Positions 14,041-24,900 of a stretch of 64,000 nt of DNA are shown here, one piece after another (position 1 is the stretch's first letter; each line of letters begins with the position of its first letter). Origin of the DNA: Phalacrocorax aristotelis (lineage: Eukaryota; Chordata; Aves; Suliformes; Phalacrocoracidae); the NCBI RefSeq assembly GCF_949628215.1, contig NC_134285.1:26426797-26490796 (forward strand), read 5' to 3'. A model generated the notes under the pieces. That model searched no databases. It was not told where the DNA came from and saw only the letters and a program-made list of their open reading frames with translations. Made by a program: the position numbers and the translations under genes.

Positions 14041-15340
14041 TCTGGATGGATTGTTCTCAATTCAGGCCAGTGGTTGACACACAGTGTTTGTCCTCACCCA
14101 GCGAACACGGCAGTTGGGCAGTGCTGTGGTCAGACACCTGAGCTGCCGTGATGTTTGTGACGCTTCAATCCTTTCCAAAAGATCTTCCTGACCCTTTGTG
14201 AGCACACCAGTAGCACTGGTTCTCACTCAGTTAATTTTTTGTTCTGTTTATGTACGTTAAAAGAAATTCAGAAGTGGGTGGGGTTTTTAGTGCTCAGCCA
14301 CCTAATTTTTGTGTCTCCAGCATTTGAGAGTTGCCTCACTAGTCCAGCTAAGTAGACACACACAAAATTTGGTCCCGATCTGCCTATTTTGAAAGCTGTT
14401 CCATCTTTGTGGATGACCAAATCAGCTGGAGCACATTTCTAAGATGGGCTCAAGTCTAGTTTTAGTACCTTTCCAGATCAGATACCGGATGTGAACAAAA
14501 CAGTGGAAAATCTGGACTGATTTCTTCTATAGAGAAGTACAGCCACAGCCAGTCTGCCTATTTACTGTTCACCTGAGCCAGAGCTTCCTCAGTGGAGTTT
14601 TCTGGCTTGCAAAAAAAAAAAAAAAAAAAGTGTTGGCATAGGTTTGGTGTGGGGTGTTTTTTTGTTGGTTGGTTAGTTTTGGTTTTGTGGGGGGTTTTTT
14701 CCCCCCAAGGCTAGGCAGGCAGAAGGTGGCCGAGTGGGAGGGGTGACTCTGGATGGAGCAAAATTCAGGGGCAGGGCGAGGAAAGGAATCACCTGTGTCA
14801 GTGTGTTCCGCTTCTCCTGGGACCGAGGCACCAGCTGTGTCCAAACACGTGTGGGAGGAATTTGCATATTGTAATTAGCTTATTTGTAACTAGGTTTATT
14901 TTACACTAGGGGAGGAAGGCTGCCTTGCTGCACCAGCCACAGTTGTGACCCTTGGATTGGTATTTTATGAGAACTGTATGAGTAAAGTGCTTGCTGCCTG
15001 CTGAGCCGGGTGCTGGTGGGGTGTTGGCCTGGACACTTCTCGTTAGTGCAGCGAGGCAAGTGTCTCTAAGGACAGCTTGCTCCTAATGTTTCCATGGGAG
15101 CAGGAAAATGTCTGTCAATGCTGTTTAAAGGCCGTGTGTACGGTGTGGGGGGTTCAGGCGGCTCTTTTTTCCGCCTTGGAGGTTCCAATAAGCAGCTTTA
15201 ACGGTTTCAATTTCCCTGCGGCTGTCCCAGCACTCCCTCGGTGTTAGTCCTTAGTGCATGCGACCTTTCCCTGTCCGTTTTTACAACTTAATTCCGCGGT
15301 TTCACGTATTTGGTTTCTTTTTGTAACCTCCGTGTCGGGT
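14041..15340. other. LUC7L-FAM234A intergenic spacer
   Basis: About 1.3 kb separates the LUC7L polyadenylation signal from the FAM234A CpG island. It holds an 18-A tract (14612-14629), G/T-rich sequence just after it, and an octamer-like ATTTGCAT near 14858. No gene is visible. Longer LUC7L 3'UTR forms could extend into it. Confidence 0.6.
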
Positions 15341-15960
15341 GAGGGGAGAGCAGGGCCCGGGGGGGGGGGGGTCAGCGGGGCGGGCCCTCGGGGTGCCTGT
15401 ACGTGACTGTGCTGTTCTCTCGCGGTCTGATCGCATTAAAGATCTGTGTTTGTGGCTCCAACTGCTGCCCGGACTTGTTCTTGCGGGTTCCCCGCCCGCG
15501 CCGCCGCCATCACCGGGACGCGCCGCCCACCCCTCCGCCGCCCTACGCAGGCGGGGCGGAAGCGGGCAAAGCTGCGTCGTGGAGTCACTTCCGCCAGGAG
15601 GCGGTGGAGGCTGGAGGCGGAAGTGGCGGTGAGTGTGGAGCGGGGTGGGGGTCGGTCCCACAGGGGCCTCCTGGGGCCTGAGGGGAGGCCTCCCGGTGCG
15701 GGGCCTCCTGGGGCCCCCCTCCCGTCGGCGGGGGGCGGCTAGGCTGCGGCCGGGGGCAACCAGCAGGCAGGGCGGGGGAGCGCAGCGAGCCGTCCCGGGG
15801 ATAAGGGGAGCTCCCGCGCCGCCCCCGCGGGTGCGGCCTCCCGGTGCGACCCGAGAACCGGACACCGGGCGGCGGTGGGTGGGGGTGTGCCTTTTGGGAA
15901 CGGAACCGGCTCCTGGAGCGCTCCCGGCGGGAACCGCGCCGTGCTAGAGCGGAGCTGAGG
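15340..15960 (+). promoter_or_regulatory. CpG-island promoter and noncoding first exon of FAM234A
   Basis: Sequence becomes abruptly GC- and CpG-rich here, with a 13-G run (15359-15371) and GC boxes (GGGGCGG near 15552). Three ETS-type GGAA cores occur close together: near 15557, and in an inverted pair CACTTCCGCC (15586-15595) and GGCGGAAGTG (15616-15625). A strong donor GTGAGT begins at 15629. A noncoding exon ending at 15628 and spliced to the acceptor at 21904-21905 would supply the 5'UTR of FAM234A. Upstream LUC7L ends on the same strand, so the island is not shared with it. The exact transcription start is not determinable here. Confidence 0.7.
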
Positions 15961-18900
15961 GCCGGAAGGCGGGTTTAGTTAAGCCCCTGTGCTGGGCGGG
16001 GGCTAGCGGCAGGGCTGGTCCGGTGCTGGCTCGCAGCTTGAGCCGGGCTGGGGAGCAGCGCTGCTCGTGCCCGAAACACTGGAGCTGTTCCATGGTCCCT
16101 GCTGCGCTTGGCCCAGCCCTGGTGCCTGTCCCTGTGACTGGAAGGGTCTCCTGTCTAGCTTCAGCAGCTCAGAAACTTGCCCCAAACCATATCAAGAACA
16201 CTGGGAAAGAATTTAATCCCTTTTGTAAAAGCCTTGGACTCTGCCAAGGTAGCTTGTTGCTTTAATCCTCCGTTTCATCCAAGCGAGTTTATCCCATGTA
16301 GTTGGCGGGCTGCGTAGGGGTCCTGAGGAGATGCTTACAAAGTGCTTCAAAGTGGAGATCGATATTTCAATCAAATAAAAATACAAGAAACCCCTCACCT
16401 TGCAGAGCTCAACCGACAGCCTTCAGCACTAATCCTGGAGAGAGTTCAAATTTGTGTTTTCCTTAGCAGGTCGTAAGCCTAGTCTACAGGCATGAATTAG
16501 AGTGTTTCTTGCAGAAAGAAAAATACTTCAATGTGTTAAATTGCGATGTCATTTCCATACTTCTTTCCTTATTTTGGAAGGTGAAAAACCTCTTACATAA
16601 CTGCTGGGAGTCAGAGGGGCAGCCTACTCTGTGGGGAGGCATGTCTTGGTGTGACTGGAACCAGTCCTCCTGCGTGCAGGGGCAGAATTGGGCACCCTTC
16701 AAGGGACTGCCTGCGGAGGCTGGAAGCCGAGAGGCTCTGTGGGGCTGGGCATTGGGTATGTGGATGGAATGGCCTGTGAACGAGCTTTCCTCCGTGTACA
16801 CGTGCAAGAGAGGAAAATAAAAATTCAACTTCTCGGGGGAGGAAAGAGGGTTCTCCTGGAGATACCTGCAGCTGGAGGAAGGCTGTTGTTTCATGCTGCC
16901 CTAAACCTCACTAGGCTGAGCAGGAAGGGCCCACTGGGCAGCAGAGAGTTTGTGATCTGTGGAACAAGTGCTCCGCTTAAAAAATGTACTTTCTTTTTGT
17001 CATTTTAATAAACCTATGTGAAATGACCACAGCCTCTTCTAAAGGGTTTTCATACACCGAGATCTCCCCAGAGCCCCTGTTGCATTAAATGTATGGCGGT
17101 GCGGAGAAGTTGCCATGCTTCTGGTGCAAGCCGGGGAGCCCCATGGATGAGGTGGGGATGCCTGTGACATGGGAGATTAAAACAACTTGCTAACTGCTAC
17201 TCTGCGGTTGACGCAAGGGATCTGCAGCAGTTGGTGAGGGTGACTGGCTTGGATCTAGCAAAGGTTTTAAGTTTTGGGGTGGTAAATGGCACGTGTCTCT
17301 GCTGCTCGGTTGTTATTACTGGCCTAACCTATAATCAGTTCCACACAGCTTTGCAGCTGTAATGCTGTTCATCTGTTTGCTTTTCCCATCACTCTCTTGG
17401 AAAAAGTACTAGGTCATGTTTTGCTTTTTGCTAAACAGTTTCTCTGCTTGGAGCCCAGCTGTAGTGAAAACTGCCCTGGAAAAGGACTTTTCTCCTACAA
17501 ATGACAGATGTATTGCATTCTAAGGTGATGTTTGGTTGTACTCTGGAGGAGTTTCTAATTCACTTATTGTGAACGCTCTGTGGCACATGTCGTGTCTGCA
17601 CTGGAGGGTTAAGTGTCATTTAAGAAGAATGAGGTGTTTTTGAAGAGATCTTTGTTAACAGAGGCAAAACAGCAAGAGTGAGGGGAGGGGAAAGGACAGC
17701 TGTATCAGCAGAATGTGGGTGTTTTCTCTGAGACAGCTGCCTGCGTTGTCTTTGGTGTGGTCTGGGTTAGAAACTGTGTCCTTACAGTGCTTGTAAGGAC
17801 ACGAGCAGGAGCAGAGGTAGCCTGGGGTCTGAAGGGGATGGTCTCTTTGAGGCAGTTGTCCCCACCAGCCCGTGGCTGTGACTTTATATCAAGAAAGTTA
17901 TGAGCTGCAGATGACCCAGCAAAACTGTAAGCATATGTACGCAGTGCAGTCTGTATTTGGAAAGGAAAATTTCCTCACTTTGAGAAAATCTTTCGTGTTA
18001 TTTCCTCATGACTGGACCCTGATGTAAGCAGGACTGTAGAAAAGGGAAAAAAAGACCCAATAATATCTTAATGTTGCAGCCAATGACTGCCCAGGGGGTT
18101 TGCTGCAGTGCCTTGCCATACATTGTATCAAAACTGAATGGTCTCTACTCATAGAAGACAGCCATGAAGGGAACGTTGCATCTTGTTCAGACCAAAATTT
18201 GGAAGCTCTTCTGTCATTACTGATTGCAGCTTGGGTCTTCAGCAATTTCTGGCTGACAGGAAGGAAACCTATAAGGTACTTAAAACTAAAAAGTACAGAG
18301 CAAAAACACCCAAATGCTGTGTTTGGGTGCCTAAAATAGCCAGTCAGAATCTGATTTCATCATTCTGTGAAAGATAGAAACATGTTGAACATCAAAGCTA
18401 AGTTATAATATATTGCTAGAAATTTTCCAGGAAGAACTGGTGCATGGTGAGATTACAAATGCTGTGGTTTGGTATTTTATGGGTGGAAAATGAGATAAAC
18501 CTTCCATCACACAGATACTTAAATGGTTTCTATCACCAGTTTTCATACATCTGCCTGTACACAGTTCTCTGCCTATCAGGCAGTTCTAGCTGACTGGTAA
18601 TGATACTTTGTCTCTTGGATTTAGCTGTGGCTTGGCACTAACCACTTGCTGCACAAGTTCCGCTGGTTTGATACAGATCAGGTTTGTAAATCTGCGCTGT
18701 AGCTTCAGCTTCGTGGCACCCCACGAAGGTGAGTAAAGCTGTGTTTGTCTTGAGTGCAATGTTGTTACTGTGGAACAGGAAAGGGTATTTGTTCCTCCTT
18801 GACTTGACTGAGGACTGCTCCTAGCCTGTCCTGTTGCTGGGGGTATGTAGCCTTTAAAGCTTGGGGAGTGGTGGAAGTGCACACACCAGAAAATGAAGTC

Positions 18901-21900
18901 ATGTAAGATGCAGACCCTGGCTGTACCGCAGTGCTCCTTGGGCTGTGTGCATTCAGTTTGGGTCTGCCCTGTGTGGTTTCTAATTATTTCCATTTCTGTG
19001 AAGTCCTTTTCCCATGTTTTCTCACGGTGAGGCCTCCTTTTCCCAAGCAGAGAGCTGATGCTAGCTATATCTAGAGCCTACAGCATGAGTTAATAATGCA
19101 GCAGCACATGACCCTGTATTTCCTTGTGAGGTGCCTGGATTTGTTAAACTTTCTAGTGACTTATTTTGTGTCCTCTACCAGCAGGAGACAAAACGCGGGC
19201 TGCTAGAGGACAGTAAAATCATCTGAAATGCACACTATCATTTTCTGCTTGTCTTCAATTAAACCGATTATCACACTTCTTTATTGTTCAGAGTTCAGAC
19301 TGTTTCACATGCTGCCAGCACGTACTTTGGCAACTGCGGGCGATGGGATTTCCTGCATTGTTTGAGTCTTTGCCATTGACCTTTGCAGTCGTTGTTCTAG
19401 CACTGCTTCTGCTCTCGCAGGGGTGCAAAGGGCATTATTCAAATCCTGAAAGAAAAGAGAAAGAATTGCTTTAAAGGCATTGAGTGCTTTTTGTAATCGG
19501 TGGCTCCTAGGGTCATTGCTGCAAAAGAAGGGGAATTGCTGGGGTTGTCAGGATAATTACCACTTTTTTTATTGTTCTCATCCCAGTCTAGATGACAATG
19601 GTGTGATTTATAGTGAGTCATAGAAATATGCCTTCCATACAGCGTTAAGATGGTGGCCCTTTAAGACTAAGCCAGGGTAGAAGCCTGATTTTGGTTCTTG
19701 GGAAGTCTCATAGGTGCTGGAAGCACTCGGCTGTACCCTGGAGGTTTGCTGGCTCCACACCGGGGGCTGCAGAGGGCTCCGCTGGAGAGGCTGGCAGGGT
19801 TGTGCTGGAGCCCTGTCACAGCCCGTGCTGTGGATGCTGGTTACCGCAATGTTCAAGAAGATCCACCTCTCCCTGCTGCTGGAGACGGGCACGCTAGAAA
19901 TACACAAACCATCTGCCTCGTTGCAAGGGAAGCTGTGTGACCCATTGCTGCTGACGTCCCCATTGCTGTGGCGGTGGTTGCTCTGCTCCGGTAAATCATT
20001 TGCTCAGCCTGTGCCTGGAGCCTTGTACCTTGAACCTACTAGAGGTTGGGCACTCAGCCGGCTCCAGTAACTGACTGGTGCTCAGCTCACCAGCATGATA
20101 GCCTGGTTGGGAGGAAGGCTTAATGCATGACTCTTCCTTTCCTTCCCCTTTCCATCTGGTGCCTTCCTACCTCCGTCTCCTCCATCAGGTGCCTGCAGTT
20201 GGTCTGGAAACAGCTGGGGCCTCCTGAAGGTGTCTCTGGTGTTGCTGGTAGACTGATGTGAAGGGCAGATGAGGTCTTTGGAGTAAGATCTTTGGAATAA
20301 GATACAACTTCTACATTACTGATTTAATCGCATTTGCATGGTATTGCACAGCTTGAATTAAATTGCCTGGAGCAAGATCTTGTACTTGATGTGCTGTCCT
20401 AAAATAAATGCCAGAGTGCTCAGATTGAAGTAAGTGCTGTATAACTCCAGTCTTGTAACTCCAGCAGGCTCTAAGCTTAGCTAGGGGATTGACAGCAGTG
20501 TGCCAGGCTGTCCTGCTTGCCCCATGAGCTCAACCCCTGCCTTGCTGCACATCTGTCCCCCTTGTACCCATAGGAGAAGAGACCTCTGCAGCTTTTCCCT
20601 CTGGTGGGACAGGGACAATGCGGGGAGGTGAGACCCCTAGTCGAACTGCAGCTGCCTAAAGGAGCCCGGCCTTCCAAGTGTGACTCTCATTTTGTGTTTC
20701 TTTGAACCTGTAAATGAACTTTGGCATGAAATGTGAGATGTAACGAGCTCTGTTGTTGTTGGAGTTGAAAGCCCCAGCTCTCTGTGTTGTCTGCTGGTGC
20801 TGAGTTTAGGCTGTTTTCTGCTGGGGAAGTAAATTGCTCCAGCGGACAATCCAGGCATGTGACTGCTGGGGCACAGTCATGGAAAATTGGCTTCGTTATC
20901 ATGTTTATTTGCTCTGATATAATTTTTTATGACAGTGTCATGCAGCTTTTTCCAAGGCTACTGGAATGTGTTATTCTTAATTTCTTCCCTTCTGCTATTT
21001 TTTTAAAGAAGAACTGTCAGAGAAACTGTATATAATATTGATTTTTATTATTGTTGTGGGTAATGAGTTACAGGCTTTTGTAACTGACTAGGGCTTTTTC
21101 TTCTTTTTTTCCCTTTTTATAACAAATTAGCACAGAACCCCTCTGTTACTGTAGCTGTAGCTCAAGATTATGATTTATAGCAGGAGAAACTAAAATAGCA
21201 ATTGTTAGCTTTTCTTCCATTCTGATGAAATCAAATTTGATCGATTTTAGTCTCAGCTCATGCCTTCTTTTTCCTGTGGGGAAGGAAGTAATCACTCTCT
21301 TGTGCTCCGAAGGGCTGGGTTGCTAAACTTAACAAGTAGTTTCTCATCTGAGAAGGGGTTGAATAACTTTGGTTTGTTCCTGTACAGAATATGCTGGTGT
21401 TTGTTTCTCTCTCTCCTGGGGAAGCTCAAGTGCTGATTACAGTTGGGAACAGCCTGATGTTGGAATATAAAGGTCACGAGTGTTTCCTTTCACTTCTGCA
21501 GCTGCGAGTCAGACTGAGATACATGGGAGGTGGCAAGAAGTCTCTGCAGCAAAAGGAGCTTTTGGCATGTTTTTCTTGAGGGAGACCTACAGACTGGTCA
21601 GTTCTTTCTGTGTAGAGGCTGTAGCCTTTTTTGTCCGGGTCTAGCAGAGCTGATTTCCTCTTCTGAAGAAGAAATAGTGCTATTCCTGCACCCCACGGTC
21701 TCGCCCCATTGCTCCTCATGGGAGACCTCTAACCGCTAGTACCAACGGCACTTTCTATCCAGCTCTGTTACAACACGCTGATTTGCTCACCTCCCATTAA
21801 ATGTTTGCAGTGTGAATATCAGGTAGTAACAGCATTTTTTTGTGGTGTGTTTTTTTTTTTTATGTAGTCCAAAATCAATTTTAACTGTTCTTTCTGTTGT

Positions 21901-21905
21901 TGCAG
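15629..21905 (+). other. FAM234A 5'UTR intron
   Basis: About 6.3 kb separates the inferred noncoding exon from the first coding exon. It has AT-rich and homopolymer stretches and short chance ORFs on both strands. I recognise no transposon, RNA gene or coding exon. Confidence 0.6.
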
Positions 21906-21935
21906 GTGAAGGGGGAGAAAGGTATCTGAATACCA

Positions 21936-21989
21936 ATGAATGAGCTGCGATGGATAACAAAGACTCAGAAGCTGAGATCCACCCTCTGA
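21936..21989 (+). promoter_or_regulatory. Two overlapping upstream ORFs at the FAM234A start
   Basis: In the 5'UTR exon that begins at 21906, an ATG at 21936 opens an 18-codon ORF (TGA at 21987-21989) that overlaps the main start out of frame. A second ATG at 21940 opens a 6-codon ORF ending TAA at 21955-21957. Both upstream ATGs have a pyrimidine at -3 (weak context); the main ATG at 21950 has G at -3 and G at +4. This fits leaky scanning to the main ORF. A regulatory effect is inferred. Confidence 0.6.
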
Positions 21990-24900
21990 AGACTGAGGAC
22001 ATAAAAGGTCAAGAGAATCATGAAAACTCTGTGGAGAGAAGAATTGTCAGCAAGCAGTCATCACGACTGTCTCGGTTGTCCCGGTGGCGCACTGCCGCCT
22101 TCTTCATCTCATTATTTCTGTGTCTGATAATTGTGTTTGCTTTCTCATTTATTATTCCTTGCCCAGAGAGGCCAGTTTCAGAAAGAACATGGTTCCAAAA
22201 CTATGACAATGCAGGTGAGCTTGCTGTAGCAGAATAAATACTTACCAACAGCCCTTTTACTTTATGTGCCACAAAATTTGAATTGTGGAGCTCTACCTAA
22301 GTGCGATCTGGAGCCAGGCCTGCAGGGATGCTGCCCTTGGAAGCAAGAGCTGTGAATACCTGACCTGGATAAGCAGTGGCCTGTCATAATTGGAGTGGCC
22401 TTCCAGGAGGTGTTTACAGGATCTGATGGAGAAATTAGATGCTGCTCTGAAGTGCTAGCAAGGTAGCAGGCTGGTCGCATTTGAAAAAAAAAATAAGGAA
22501 GTGTATCTGGGAATAAATCTGTGTTGAAGTTTGGTCTGTAGAATGTTCTCTTGAAGTTTGAGCTGAGGTTTGGAGACAATTAGGCATTTTTTCCTCTGTC
22601 AGTATTACTTTCTAACTTTTCCCTGTAGCTAATGGGAAGGGGAGAGGAAGAATTGCATCTTGGTCTTTTTATAAATTGCACAAATTTATAGTTGCTTTAG
22701 TTGGCTCTTTAGTCTGGGTGCTGCTCCCTGGTGGCCCAGCATTCCCTTCTGTGAAAGCTTTGCTTTAATCTTACACGCAATGGTGTGTGCTGATTGTGCT
22801 ATAAACACAGAGATAGTGCTCACCAACAGGGACTGAGCTGTGCATGTTAATGCAGAAATCCCAAGTTCTGCTACTCTGAGCTTAAGAAGGCTGCTTTTAG
22901 CTGAGAGTGAGAAAGATGGAATATCTGGGGCTGGGTTTTATGGGTTTGGGGTGGTTTGGGGATTGTTTTTGTATTTCAGGAGTAGCAACCCCACACCAAT
23001 ACCAGACTTGTTCTTTGTTCAACATAGTTCAAATTCTGGCTGATTGGCTATAAAAGAAGACAAATCCTCTGGGGGATAACAATTTTAAAAAATCCTTTGG
23101 CACTAACTTCCAGTCCTTGTTACTCATGTAGATGGCTTTTTTTAATACAAAAGCCAGTTTGTCCTGATGTTACACTGTCAGAGATGGAGGCAGTGAGTAG
23201 GTCTCTAGGAATTTGTGTTTTGCTCCAGCTAGCTCTGCTGTTGGTTGAGGCAGTCCTCACCAGCGCCTGGCTTGTGATCTCTTTTACAGTGGCCTACCAG
23301 TTTCTCGCTATAGAAGATGTGAATGAAGACAAAGTGCAAGATGTCGTCTTTGCTTTCAAAGCTAGCAATGGCAGCAGCAACTTCAACAGATCCTGTCTGG
23401 ATGAAGAAGGTAGCTGTAGCTGATTCAGAAACAGAAAGCCTTGTAGTAAAGGCTGTTCTTTCTCTTTTAGCTCTGATTAGTCAGGCTGCTATGGGACTGG
23501 GAGAGAAAAGTGGGTTAGCTGGGTGGAGAGAGAACCTAGGTGAGTCCCAGCTCTTGGGTGGTGCAGAGCAGCAAAGGTAGGTGTAGGTAATGCTCCCTCT
23601 GACATCTGTTTTTTTTCAGGTCGGCCTTCTCTGTGTGCCTTTGTTGCTGCTGTGTCTGGCACGAATGGCAGAGTGCTCTGGGAGAAGCCTGCTGCTGGGG
23701 AGATTGAGTGGATGGAGTGTGGCATCAGGCAGCTCGGGGATGCTAAGTCCCCAGGTTGCTTGGTCATGGCGAAGCCAATGTCTCTTATGGCAGTTGACCT
23801 GCGGACAGGTGAGTAATCAGCAAGAGTACTGCTGCCATACAGGGGGCGGTGGTGCTTGCTTTTGTCACCTGGTGACTTCCAGACCTCGGAGGCTGGGAAC
23901 ATGAGCATGGCATGACTTGCTGATACGTGAAAATGGGCACAGGGTATTTATTATCTTGAAAACCTTGCCAGAGCCATTTGCTGGACTGTTGAGAAGCGCC
24001 TGTTCTCTCAGCCTCTGTGTTCCAAAGGCTGGGCTCTGTCGTGGTGGTTTGTGCCAGCCACTGTATTATAAACAAACTTTTCAACAGCTTTTGAAACAGG
24101 AGAAGCAGTCATTAGCTGTGAATGTTACTTCATACTCTCAGGGGGTGGACACAACCCTGCAGTGTTTCTCAGTTGTTTGCATGTGAGTGCTAGGAGTGCC
24201 TGCAGTGGCAAGAAGAGTGGGAGCTTTAGGGATTTATAATTTTAAAGTCATCAAGGAGAGCACTTAGGGTAAATACCAGTTTTGGTAGTCCAGGATTTTG
24301 TCTGGTTCCTCTGGAAAGCCTTCTTAATTTCTGAACCTATAGATGGAGAAACTCATCATCTTGCCTAACATGGGGTGAGGGTAAAGGGGGCCTGTACTTC
24401 TCTAGGAACAAGGCAGTGGCCATCTGTTCTGCCTTGAGCCTTCCTTGCTGATGAAGCCTGAAATATATAAAGTCTTGGAAACATACCTAGGATCCCATCC
24501 TCTGTATCTGGTATTGAACCCCTCACAGCCTATTTTCCAAAAACTGGGAGAGAGAATCATAGAATCACTAAGGTTGGAAAAGACCTCTAAGATCATCAAG
24601 TCCAACCATCAACACCACCCTGCCTCCTAAACCATGCTTTGAAGTGCCATGCCTACAAGTTTTTTGAACACCTCCAGGGATGGTGACTCCACCACCTCAC
24701 TGTGCAGCCAGTTCCAGTGCCTGACCACTCTTTCACTAAAGACATTTTTCCTAATATCCAATCTAAACCTCCCCTGATGTAGTTTTGTTACTTGGGAGAA
24801 GAGACTGACACCCACCTCACTACAGCCTCCTTCCAGGTAGTCTCCCCTCAGCCTCCTCTTCTCCAGACTAAACACCCCCAGCTCCCTCAGCTGCTCCTCA

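Noticed and set aside
14612-14629. 18-A tract considered as the tail of a processed pseudogene or SINE
   Set aside because: No gene-like or tRNA/7SL-like sequence precedes it and no flanking target duplication is visible.
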